Shown here: piece after piece, positions 37,155 through 45,327 of the stretch | Numbering within the stretch: the stretch's first letter is position 1 | How the letters are laid out: each line of letters opens with the position of its first letter | Source of the DNA: Methylosinus sp. LW4 | Lineage (GTDB): Bacteria; Pseudomonadota; Alphaproteobacteria; Rhizobiales; Beijerinckiaceae | Length of the DNA stretch: 64,000 nucleotides | Direction of reading: 5' to 3' | NCBI RefSeq assembly: GCF_000379125.1 | Contig: NZ_KB900626.1 | Span: forward strand, 3,720,024 to 3,784,023 | The notes under the pieces: generated by a model | What the model was told of the DNA's origin: nothing | Databases searched by the model: none | What the model saw: the letters and a program-made list of their open reading frames with translations, nothing else | Position numbers and translations under genes: made by a program

Positions 37155-38045
37155 ATGGCGTTTCTCTCATCCGTCAAGGGCGGGGCCGGACGCGGCAGGG
37201 CCGAGGCGCTCGCCTTTCCGGGGCTCGTGGCGCTCGCCGCGCTCGCCGTCGCCACGCCCTGTGGGGCGGAGACGCTCAAGGCGAATTTCGCGCTGAGCCT
37301 GCTCGGCCTCTCCATCGGCCACGCCTCGGCCAATGGCGTCATCGAGGGACGCAGCTACCGCATCGATATTTCGATGCGCACCACCGGCCTCGCCTCTCTC
37401 GTCAACGACACGCGCGGCGCGGCCACCGCCTCCGGCGCGCTGTCGAGCGAGGGGCTGGCGCCGACGAGCTACGCCAACACCACCTCCAACACCTATGAGA
37501 CGCGCACTGTCCGCATGTCGCTCGCCGGCAATTCCGTGCGCGCCGTGCATGTCGATCCGACGCCCTGGGACCTGCCGGTCCGCATTCCGGTGACGGAGAG
37601 CAACAAGTCCCATATCACCGATCCGGTGAGCGCCCTCATCATGAGCGTCCCGGCCAGCGAGCCGCTGGTCGGCCCCTCCGCCTGCAATCGCACCATTCCG
37701 GTCTTCGACGGCGTCACCCGCTTCGATGTGACGCTCTCCTTCGTCGAGATGCGCAATGTGGAGACGCAGGGCTATTCCGGCCCGGTGTCGGTCTGCGCGG
37801 CGCGCTATCGTCCGATCGCCGGCCACAGGCCGGACAGCGCCTCCACGCGCTTCATGGCGGAGAACAGCGACATCACCGTCTGGCTCGCGCCTCTGCCGAC
37901 GGCGCATGCGGTGGTGCCCTATCGCATGGCGCTGCGCACCAATGTCGGCATGCTGACCGTCGAGCCGGCGGAATTCCACCTCGGCGGCGGCCGTCGCCAG
38001 GCGGCGGAGAGAGCGGCCCCGGAGCGATCGACGGCCGAACAATAG
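37155..38045 (+). CDS. DUF3108-family exported protein
   Basis: A 296-residue protein with a signal peptide (cleavage near CGAET, about residue 37) and a beta-rich body matching DUF3108 (LSLLGLSIGHASANGVIEG, RIDISMRTTGLASLVNDTRG, PVFDGVTRFDVTLSF). The family is periplasmic and of unknown function, sometimes placed near outer-membrane biogenesis. It follows the Cys-rich gene after 98 bases and converges with the next gene, whose stop lies six bases away. Confidence 0.8.
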   Translation: MAFLSSVKGGAGRGRAEALAFPGLVALAALAVATPCGAETLKANFALSLLGLSIGHASANGVIEGRSYRIDISMRTTGLASLVNDTRGAATASGALSSEGLAPTSYANTTSNTYETRTVRMSLAGNSVRAVHVDPTPWDLPVRIPVTESNKSHITDPVSALIMSVPASEPLVGPSACNRTIPVFDGVTRFDVTLSFVEMRNVETQGYSGPVSVCAARYRPIAGHRPDSASTRFMAENSDITVWLAPLPTAHAVVPYRMALRTNVGMLTVEPAEFHLGGGRRQAAERAAPERSTAEQ

Positions 38046-38051
38046 GCGCGC

Positions 38052-38498
38052 TCAGTCGATGCGGATCTCGCGCGTCTTCTTGCGGTTCAGGCGGTCGGAT
38101 TCATATTCGAGATAGCGCACCTCCTTGGGCTCCGCCGATCCCGGCGCGAGGCAGAAGGAGGGAGCGGGCGTGAAGCGCCCATCCGCGCCCGCGAAACATT
38201 CCGAGAAGCGCACCTCGCAATCGAAGGACGTATCCGCACGGGGCGCGGCCTTCGCCGCCAGCTCACGGGCTTTCTCCACCGCATTGGCGCAGAGCGCGGC
38301 GTCCAGCCCATAGGCGCGGCATTGCTGGACGGTGGACATATAGCGGCCGTCGCCCGTGCAGGCGGGCGTGCGCCGGTAGCCGAAGAACCAGACGGAGCCG
38401 GCGAGCGTCGCTATGCCGGCGACGGCGATGAAGGCGAAGGAGGGGCGTGCCATGCGCGTCGGCTTTCTTTCTTTTTCTTCGTCGAGCCGCAGCTTCAT
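38052..38498 (-). CDS. YgiB/DUF1190-like small membrane-anchored protein
   Basis: A 148-residue protein with one N-terminal membrane helix (about 19-37, FAFIAVAGIATLAGSVWFFGY) and a Cys-rich body: CTGDGRYMSTVQQCRAYG, LCANAVEKA, FDCEVRFSECF, SFCLAPG. The Cys spacing and the (C)E-x-x-F-x-x-C pattern match the YgiB/DUF1190 family of unknown function. The start could also be 38453 (MARPSF). It is transcribed alone. Confidence 0.65.
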   Translation of the reverse strand: MKLRLDEEKERKPTRMARPSFAFIAVAGIATLAGSVWFFGYRRTPACTGDGRYMSTVQQCRAYGLDAALCANAVEKARELAAKAAPRADTSFDCEVRFSECFAGADGRFTPAPSFCLAPGSAEPKEVRYLEYESDRLNRKKTREIRID

Positions 38499-38558
38499 TA
38501 GCCGCGCCGCGCGGGTCTCCGCAAGCCCCATCCGGCGGCGTGGGGCGGGCGCCGCATC

Positions 38559-38834
38559 TTGACAAGCCTTTAAGGCTACAATAATTGCGACCGTCATGCT
38601 GCGAGCGTGGATCGCGGCTTCGTTCGGCCGTTCGAGGAGAACAGCGCCGGGCGCGAATAACGTCGGCGCGTCACGAGTTGCAGCCAGCATTCGCGACGTT
38701 CTCGGAATTCGAGCCGGCGACGATATCCACCAAAACGTATCGCACGTAGAGGCGAGACTTCGCCTACCATGGGTGATATCGTGGCTTTGCTGGCAGCCTG
38801 AACGAAGTCGGGCGTTAAAGGAGGAGGAAGCGTT
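38559..38834 (+). promoter_or_regulatory. Candidate promoter and structured 5' leader of the 37-residue peptide
   Basis: A TTGACA at 38559-38564 with AT-rich TAATTG 17 bases later could start a transcript of about 240 bases before the peptide start. Within it, ACGATATCCACC (38720-38731) pairs with GGTGATATCGT (38772-38782), enclosing a hairpin of GTA..GGCGA (38746-38755) with TCGCCTAC (38760-38767). No known riboswitch signature was recognised. Confidence 0.45.
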
Positions 38835-38948
38835 ATGGGAGCAATTCTCGAGCTGACGAGCTATGCGGCGACCCCGGTGGGCATGATCGCGATCATCGCG
38901 GTCGGCGCCGCCGCTTATTTCGCTGCGCGCTGGGTCCTGAGCGACTGA
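38835..38948 (+). CDS. 37-residue single-span membrane peptide
   Basis: The peptide begins MGAILELTSYAATPVG, has one membrane helix (about 16-34, rich in Ile and Ala) and ends in RWVLSD. The start is supported by AAGGAGGAGGAAG seven bases upstream, and a strong terminator follows 27 bases after the stop, so this is a real single-gene transcription unit. I do not recognise the family. Small membrane peptides of this size often regulate or stabilise a larger membrane complex; which one is unknown. Confidence 0.75.
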   Translation: MGAILELTSYAATPVGMIAIIAVGAAAYFAARWVLSD

Positions 38949-38975
38949 CGCTTCAGAACCGGCTACGGATATGAT

Positions 38976-39012
38976 GCGGCGCATCGGCCTGTCCGATGCG
39001 CCGCTTCTTTTT
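38976..39012 (+). terminator. Strong rho-independent terminator
   Basis: Twelve-base perfect stem GCGGCGCATCGG with loop CCTGT followed by TTCTTTTT. Confidence 0.93.
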
Positions 39013-39189
39013 GCGCATATCTTCCAAATTCGGCGGCTTTGACGCAGCGTGAAACGCGCGCCGAGGCTTTCCAATGGAAGCCGCTGGTTATATAGTCCGG
39101 CCTACCCACTCGGGGGGCTTCGCCGCCCGAGCGCAGACCGGCTGCGTCGGCGGCATATTTCAACCTGGAGTGGTTCCTTGGAGTGGTCC

Positions 39190-40038
39190 ATGGCCTCGAC
39201 GTCTTCGACGAAGCTCGGAGATGAGCGACCGCGCGCCGTCGGGCGTCCCGTTCCGCTCCGCGCCTCCGCCATGCAGGCCGCGGCCGAGGGCGGGCCTTCG
39301 GCTCCGCGCCATAAGGCCGATCGCTCCGGCGAGGACCGCGACGAGGGCGGCGCGACCTTTCCGATCGACGTCGCCATCGCCGACAAGAGTCCGCTGATCC
39401 TGGCCGGGCTCGAGGCGCTGCTCGCCGACGACCGCCGCTTCAATCTCGTGCTGAAGGTCACGGACGGCGAGGAGTTTCTCGACGCCGCCAAGCTGCAGCG
39501 CTTTCAGATCGCCATCATCGGCTGGCAATTGCCGACGCTGCATGCGCGGGAAGTGTTGCGCGCCTTGTCGCGCCAGCCCTCCGCGCCGAAGATCGTCGTC
39601 TATAGCGGCACCAATGATCCCGCCGCGCCGGCGGAGACGCTGCAATTGGGCGGCGCCGGCTTCGTCAGCAAGCGCGCCCCGCCGGAGCGTCTGCTCGACG
39701 TGCTCGCCTCCGTGGCGGCCGGCGACATGGTGTTTCCCTTCGTCGACATCCGCAAGATGCGCGCCGATCCGCTGGAGAATCTCACTCTGCGCGAGCGTAG
39801 CCTGCTGTCGGCGCTCGGTTCCGGCCACACCAACAATCAGCTCGCCAAGGATTTCGGCGTCTCGATCAACACGATCAAATTCCACTTGCGCAATTTGTTC
39901 GAGAAGCTCGAGGTGCGCAATCGCGCCCAGGCCATCGCGCTGTTCCTGGAGATGAAGCACGGCTCCTGGACCGCGGCGACGCCGGGCGGCCGCGCCGAGT
40001 CGGCGGGCGCCCGCGGCAAGAAAGCCTCGCGCGATTAG
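39190..40038 (+). CDS. LuxR/NarL-type regulator with degenerate receiver domain
   Basis: A 282-residue protein: a disordered N-terminus of about 55 residues, a receiver-like domain (about 58-178) and a LuxR helix-turn-helix (LTLRERSLLSAL ... NTIKFHLRNLFEKL). The receiver keeps an acidic residue (D65) and the conserved K161, but the phospho-accepting Asp is replaced by Gly111 in AIIGWQLP. It therefore probably cannot be switched by phosphorylation. The start at 39190 follows GGAG by eight bases; longer frames to 39049 exist. No histidine kinase is adjacent. Confidence 0.82.
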   Translation: MASTSSTKLGDERPRAVGRPVPLRASAMQAAAEGGPSAPRHKADRSGEDRDEGGATFPIDVAIADKSPLILAGLEALLADDRRFNLVLKVTDGEEFLDAAKLQRFQIAIIGWQLPTLHAREVLRALSRQPSAPKIVVYSGTNDPAAPAETLQLGGAGFVSKRAPPERLLDVLASVAAGDMVFPFVDIRKMRADPLENLTLRERSLLSALGSGHTNNQLAKDFGVSINTIKFHLRNLFEKLEVRNRAQAIALFLEMKHGSWTAATPGGRAESAGARGKKASRD

Positions 40039-40055
40039 GCCCGCCTCCCCGCCTC

Positions 40056-40847
40056 TCAGGGCGCGGGAAACAGCGCGTCGGTCTTGCCGGTCAGCCGATA
40101 GGCGACGAGGCCGACCCATTCATGCGTCGCCGTGTCGATGAGCTTCAGCTGGTCGGGCGCGTGCGAGCGCAGGCCGATCGGCAGGCGCAGGCCCGTGTGA
40201 TAATTGACCGGATAGGCGACGACGGGGAAGCCGACGCGGCGGAAAATCCCCATCGAGCGCGGCATATGGCTCGCCGAGGTCACGAGCAGCCAGCGCTCGC
40301 CGGGCGCCGGCCGCGCCAGCGCCAGCGCATTGACGGCGTTTTCCCATGTATTGCGCGAGCGGTCCTCGAGGATGAGGCGCCCCGGCTCGACGCCGAGCTT
40401 CGGAAGCAGCCGCCCGACGATCTCCGCCTCGGAGCCGGCGGCCTCGAACAGCCGGCCGGAGCCGCCGGCGAAGAGCAGCTTGGCCGCAGGATAGCGGCGC
40501 GCCAGCTCGACCATGGCGGTCACGCGCTCGCCGGCCTCGGTCAGCGCCGCGCCGCCGCGCGCCTGGCTCAGCTTCTCGTCGATCGCGCCGCCGAGCACGA
40601 CGATACCATCCGGCGCCGGCGCGTCCTCGGCGACCTGCGGAAAACGGTTCTCCAGCGGATAGAGCATCAGATCGCCGAGCGAGGTGAAGCACAGCAGCAG
40701 CAGCGTCGCCACGCCGAGCGCCGCGACAATGCGCCCCTTGGCGGCGAAGCGGGTGAAGCAGAGCGCCACGCCGAGGGCGACGATGGAAAGGGCGATATGC
40801 AACGGCTCGACGAAGAATTCGCCGATCTTGGACAGGATGAAAAACAT
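40056..40847 (-). CDS. YdcF/ElyC-like DUF218 membrane protein
   Basis: A 263-residue protein with two N-terminal membrane helices (about 14-30 and 39-56) and a DUF218 domain (GIVVLGGAIDEK, KLLFAGGSG, EDRSRNTWENAVNA, WLLVTSASHMPRSMGIF). The SRNTxEN motif and the SxxHxxR segment are family marks. ElyC/SanA relatives affect envelope and peptidoglycan-precursor metabolism. Convergent with the LuxR regulator, with 17 bases between the stops. Confidence 0.87.
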   Translation of the reverse strand: MFFILSKIGEFFVEPLHIALSIVALGVALCFTRFAAKGRIVAALGVATLLLLCFTSLGDLMLYPLENRFPQVAEDAPAPDGIVVLGGAIDEKLSQARGGAALTEAGERVTAMVELARRYPAAKLLFAGGSGRLFEAAGSEAEIVGRLLPKLGVEPGRLILEDRSRNTWENAVNALALARPAPGERWLLVTSASHMPRSMGIFRRVGFPVVAYPVNYHTGLRLPIGLRSHAPDQLKLIDTATHEWVGLVAYRLTGKTDALFPAP

Positions 40848-40918
40848 TGTCGCTCGAATAGTCTGGAGGAAACGGCGCGCGCCTCGTCGCGCGCGCCGGG
40901 TCGCGATGGCTCCGCGCC

Positions 40919-42595
40919 TCACATATTCGGGTAATTCGGCCCGCCGCCGCCCTCCGGCGGAACCCAATTTATGTTCTGCGCCGGGTCCTTGATGTCGCAA
41001 GTCTTGCAGTGCACGCAATTCTGCGCGTTGATGACGAAGCGCGGATCGCTCTTCGTCGCCTCCTCCGCATAGACCACCTCATAGACGCCCGCCGGACAAT
41101 AGAGCCGCGCCGGCTCGCCATAGAGCGGCAGATTCTTCTCGATCGGGATCGACGGATCGCGCAGCGTCAGATGGCAGGGCTGGTCTTCCTCATGGTTCGT
41201 GTTGGAGACGAACACGGAGGAGAGCTTGTCGAACACCACTTTGCTGGTGAGCTTGGGATAGACGATCGGCGTCACCTGCGAGAGCGGCTTCAGGCAGGCG
41301 TAATCGGGCTTGCCATGCTTCAGCGTGCCGAAGATCGAGAAGCCGAACAGCTCATTCGTCCACATGTCGAAGCCGCCGAGCGCAATGCCGAGCTTGGTGC
41401 CGAATTTGGAGAGCAGCGGCTTCACATTGCGGACCGGCTTCAAATCCTTGCCGATGTCGCTCGTGCGCCAGGCGGCGTCATAGGCCGTCACCTCGTCATG
41501 CGCGCGGCCTTCCGCCAGCGCCGCCGCCACATGATCGGCGGCGAGAATGCCGGACAGCACGGCGTTATGCGAGCCCTTTATGCGCGGGACATTCATGAAG
41601 CCGGCCGAGCAGCCGATCAGCGCGCCGCCGGGGAAGGTCAGCTTCGGCACGCTCTGCCAGCCGCCCGAGGTCAGCGCGCGCGCGCCATAGGCGAGGCGCT
41701 GTCCGCCTTCCAGCACCGGCGCGATGGCGGGATGCGCCTTGAAGCGCTGGAACTCGTCGAAGGGCGAGAGCGTCGGATTGGAATAGTTGAGATAGACGAC
41801 GAAGCCGACCGAAACGAGGTCCTCGTCGAAATGATAGAGGAAGGAGCCGCCGCCGGTGTCGTCGGTGAGCGGCCAGCCGACCGAATGCTGCATATGGCCG
41901 GGGCGGTGCTTCTCCTTGGGGATGCGCCACAGCTCCTTGAGGCCGATGCTGAACTTCTGCGGCTCGCTATTGGCGTCGAGCGCGTATTTCTTCAGCAGCT
42001 GCTTGGCCAGCGAGCCGCGCGCGCCTTCCGCGATCAGCGTATATTTGCCGCGCAGCTCCATGCCGCGCGTAAAGCTGTCCTTGGGCGCGCCGTCGCGGCC
42101 GACGCCCATATCGCCCGTGGCGACGCCCAGCACCTCGCCCTTTTCGCCATAGAGCAGCTCGGCGCCGGCGAAGCCCGGATAGATCTCGACGCCCAGCCCT
42201 TCCGCCTCCTGCGCCAGAAAGCGCACGACGCTGGCGAGCGAGCCGATGAACTTGCCCTCATTGCTCAAGAGCTTGGGATTGATGACATGCGGGATGGTGA
42301 CAGCGCCCGTCGGCGTCAGCCAGAACATGTCGTCGCTGGTCACTTTGGTCTTCAGCGGCGCGTCGTCGCGGCCGCGCCAGTCCGGCAGCAGGCGGTCGAG
42401 GCCGATGGGATCGATGACCGCGCCGGAGAGAATATGCGCGCCGGGCTCCGAGCCCTTCTCGATGACGACGACCGAGAGATCGGGCGAAATCTGCTTGAGG
42501 CGGATCGCGGCGGAGAGGCCGGCCGGGCCGGCTCCGACGATCACGACGTCGTAATCCATAGCTTCGCGCGGGGGCAATTCTTCTGTCTCAGCCAT
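40919..42595 (-). CDS. Electron-transfer flavoprotein:ubiquinone oxidoreductase
   Basis: A 558-residue ETF-QO. N-terminal FAD site VVIVGAGPAGLSAA, a membrane-association region, and the C-terminal [4Fe-4S] site with cysteines in CPAGVYE and NCVHCKTCDIKDP. It passes electrons from acyl-CoA and related dehydrogenases through ETF to ubiquinone at the inner membrane. The start at 42595 (MAETEEL) is chosen for GGGAAAG just upstream; 42607 is an alternative. ETF subunit genes are not in the window. Confidence 0.93.
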   Translation of the reverse strand: MAETEELPPREAMDYDVVIVGAGPAGLSAAIRLKQISPDLSVVVIEKGSEPGAHILSGAVIDPIGLDRLLPDWRGRDDAPLKTKVTSDDMFWLTPTGAVTIPHVINPKLLSNEGKFIGSLASVVRFLAQEAEGLGVEIYPGFAGAELLYGEKGEVLGVATGDMGVGRDGAPKDSFTRGMELRGKYTLIAEGARGSLAKQLLKKYALDANSEPQKFSIGLKELWRIPKEKHRPGHMQHSVGWPLTDDTGGGSFLYHFDEDLVSVGFVVYLNYSNPTLSPFDEFQRFKAHPAIAPVLEGGQRLAYGARALTSGGWQSVPKLTFPGGALIGCSAGFMNVPRIKGSHNAVLSGILAADHVAAALAEGRAHDEVTAYDAAWRTSDIGKDLKPVRNVKPLLSKFGTKLGIALGGFDMWTNELFGFSIFGTLKHGKPDYACLKPLSQVTPIVYPKLTSKVVFDKLSSVFVSNTNHEEDQPCHLTLRDPSIPIEKNLPLYGEPARLYCPAGVYEVVYAEEATKSDPRFVINAQNCVHCKTCDIKDPAQNINWVPPEGGGGPNYPNM

Positions 42596-43499
42596 CGTCT
42601 TTCCCATTTCCGGGCGCGATCCCTTTCGGGCGCAGTTCGAGGCGCGAGGGGAAGGCCCTCGCGTCGGCGAATTTGGAATGAGAGCGATTTCACGTTTTTT
42701 CGAAAGAGGAAACCCCTGGGCCATGGATTCGGGGCAAGTTTTTCGCTGCGGGAGTCGCCCGGGCTGAATCTCGGAGCGCTCCCTTCTCCCACGCGTGGGA
42801 GAAGGTGGCCCTCGCGTCAGCGAGGGTCGGATGAGGGCCCCTGCCGCAGGCCGCTAATCGAATTCGAAACGGCTCATCCGCACGGACCCTCATCCGACCC
42901 GGCCAAAAGCCCGTCGCTTGCGACGGGCGTCCTCTCGGATGCCCTTTGGCCGGGTCACCTTCTCCCGCAAGCGGGAGAAGGAGATGCGCGAGCCTCCTTA
43001 TCCTTCCCCACGCCCTCGCGCCGTCATGGCCGGGCTCGTCCCGGCCATCCACGCCAGGACGCCGAAGCGTCATAGACGTTTGGCGTGACCTCGAAGCTCC
43101 TGCGGCGCCCGCCGTGGGAGGAGTCCGTCGATAGCGGGCGCATTCCTTCGTTTTCGCAGCGGCTCGGCGTGGATGGCCGGGACGAGCCCGGCCATGACGG
43201 CGGCAGGAGCTCGCGATCTGTGCCGCGGCTTCCCGTCGATCGCCTCGCACGCATGCCACAACAGCCCACTCACGCTGAGGAGCCCGCGAAGCGGGCGTCT
43301 CGAAGCGTCGGAGCGCGCCCTGGATCATCCTTCGAGGCTTTTTGCGTTCCGCAAAAAGCGCCTCAGGATGAGGGGATTGTATTTGCCGGGAGGCGGCGAT
43401 TGCCGGGGAACTGAGTGAATTGGATGGCGGGAGCGCGCCCGCTCGAATTTCGACCTCTGAAGCTGTTGGGTATCCTGGTGCGCACGTAACGGCTAGGGG
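42596..43499. repeat. Gene-free stretch of several palindromic repeats
   Basis: About 900 bases without a supportable gene. It contains family D-like palindromes (42781-42806 and 42958-42982, CTTCTCCC...GGGAGAAGG), a GGCCAAA inverted element around 42900-42955, and a perfect 36-base inverted repeat with arms at 43020-43055 and 43166-43201 separated by 110 bases. Short open frames here are translations of the repeats. Confidence 0.75.
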
Positions 43500-44606
43500 T
43501 CACGGGGTTTTTGGGATCTTGGCTTCGTAGGTTTCTTTATTTTTTCCCCACCAATCCGAAATTTCCTCAGTTCTCCAAAAATGAAAAGAATTGCCAGTCA
43601 GCGCGTTGATCTTCGATGTCGCCTTATATGCGACATTTATACTTGGATCGTTTAAGGATATTCGAACCAGGTCCGGGACTATTGTTTTATCGTCTTGTGG
43701 ATAATTATCTATAGCGGCCTCTCTATCCCAGGTTAAATCACTATTCATGAATTTTTTTATAGATTCAGGCGTTTGTTTCTCTTTAAATGTTCTTGTAAGG
43801 TGCAGCCCGCCCTCAGTTTGCGAAACGACCATCATGGCATTGGCGTCAGCAATTTTTTGAAGTTCGCGGTTGCTGGCCTCTTGAACTCGCCCTTCTGCGA
43901 TATTAACAAGGTAATTAAACGCATCTCTATCATCAGCGCGGGCCAGCAATACTTTGTTAGATAGTTTAGTTATTTGATTTATATCATCTATTTTTGTAGT
44001 TATTTCATTAGTTGCTGCCTTTACAGTTTCATCAGCTCTTTTAAAAATCTCATCTTTTATGATTGGCTGTATATCGTCAATTAGCTTATTTGTCCGTTCT
44101 TCGATAAGGTTTTTGACATTGTCATCTTCTAATTTAATGGCGGCAGTAACTTGAGCGCGTGTCTCCTCTATAATTATAGAAGAAAGCTCCTTCTCTGTCC
44201 GCTCTTTCACAGTATTATAAATAAGAGCAGCAATTTTTTCGCTCTCGAATTCTTTATTTAGCCGTTGTTTTATTTCCGACCTTACCTCCGTCAGGGCGAG
44301 TTCGACAGAGCCTTTCATTTCATTTCGTGCAGTATCAAAAGATATTTTCATGTCAGTTCGTGCTGACTCTACGGACGATTTTATGTCGCTCCTCATCTGG
44401 CTGATGGATGAAAACTGCGAATAACTAACTATCGCAACCATAAGTGTGATAAATAGAGAGGCATATTTGTAAAGATGGTTATAAAATTTCCTGTCATCCT
44501 CAATTTGCTTCTTGGCAAAATCAAAATATTTATTCTCTCGGTCAAGCTCCTCCCTGACCGCTTTTGTAACAGAGGCAGAATCGTCCTTTTTCTCTTTGTC
44601 GAACAT
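43500..44606 (-). CDS. AT-rich, horizontally acquired coiled-coil membrane protein
   Basis: A 368-residue protein. N-terminal charged segment, one membrane helix (about 46-64, LYKYASLFITLMVAIVSYSQ), a long coiled coil (about 68-240, rich in Glu, Lys, Ile, Asn), and a globular C-terminus ending in FHFWRTEEISDWWGKNK, reminiscent of HEAT-like domains. Base composition is far more AT-rich than any neighbour, with Lys, Asn and Ile codons rare elsewhere in the window, so it is recently acquired. The start at MFDKEKK is chosen; the frame is open to 44675. Family not recognised; one could think of a membrane-tethered sensor or defence component, but nothing proves it. Confidence 0.75.
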   Translation of the reverse strand: MFDKEKKDDSASVTKAVREELDRENKYFDFAKKQIEDDRKFYNHLYKYASLFITLMVAIVSYSQFSSISQMRSDIKSSVESARTDMKISFDTARNEMKGSVELALTEVRSEIKQRLNKEFESEKIAALIYNTVKERTEKELSSIIIEETRAQVTAAIKLEDDNVKNLIEERTNKLIDDIQPIIKDEIFKRADETVKAATNEITTKIDDINQITKLSNKVLLARADDRDAFNYLVNIAEGRVQEASNRELQKIADANAMMVVSQTEGGLHLTRTFKEKQTPESIKKFMNSDLTWDREAAIDNYPQDDKTIVPDLVRISLNDPSINVAYKATSKINALTGNSFHFWRTEEISDWWGKNKETYEAKIPKTP

Positions 44607-45303
44607 TGAGGTAGTATTCCTACTTTGCAAGACGTCTACTTCCGGCGCGTTAGCCCACCAAATCCTTTGTCCCACAGCCAGGATTCACGAGACGGCCGGT
44701 TCGTAAGCGGTAGTCGGTCCATCTAATGCCATTAACAAGGACAAGTCCATTCGGTGCTTTAATCAAAGCGATCTGAACTTGCGCAATGGCTCAGACGCCA
44801 AATCTCCCCACAGCCGGCTCCTGGACGCATCCTGAAAATATTCCTATAACCCCCTCGCTCCCGCTGACGCAAGGGCGCGTTCCTCGGGTCGTGGAACGCG
44901 GGCGGGGCCGGCTCCGTCCGGGACGGCGACCCCCGTCCTTGGACAGGCGGCGCGTCGCCGGGCCGGCGTTTCTCTCCCGTCCATAGGGAGGGCGAGAGCC
45001 GTTCCGTGATCCCAGGCATTCGGAAGCGATCGGGTCTTGCACGTGAAAACCCTGGATTCGCGGGTCCGAAAGCGCCTCGGGACGTCGACGAGAAGGCGAA
45101 GCCGCGTTTCGGGACGCTCCGAAACCACGAATATCTCTTCGCGCTGCGGCCGAAAGGGGGAGGAGCGTCCCGAGCCGCCCCCTCCTTTCCCGCCGCTGCG
45201 AGGCGCCGGGCGCATCGGCGTGGGCGGATGATAATCCTATTTCGAAGCCGTCGCGCATGAGATAAAAGGGAAGGGCGTTTCCACCTCCCCCTCGAGGGGG
45301 GGA
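44607..45303. other. Gene-free stretch between the AT-rich gene and the IS element
   Basis: The first 150 bases keep the AT-rich character; the rest is GC-rich and resembles intergenic repeat remnants. Several overlapping open frames show no domain. It ends in the left half of palindrome family B (from about 45271). Confidence 0.5.
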
Positions 45304-45327
45304 CTCCCCACCGTTTGTAAAGCCCGA

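Noticed and set aside
42596..43499. CRISPR-like array
   Set aside because: Repeats are inverted and of mixed types, with no regular spacers and no cas genes.
44607..45270. Small conserved-looking open frames next to the IS
   Set aside because: Overlapping frames on both strands look like translated intergenic repeats without start signals.
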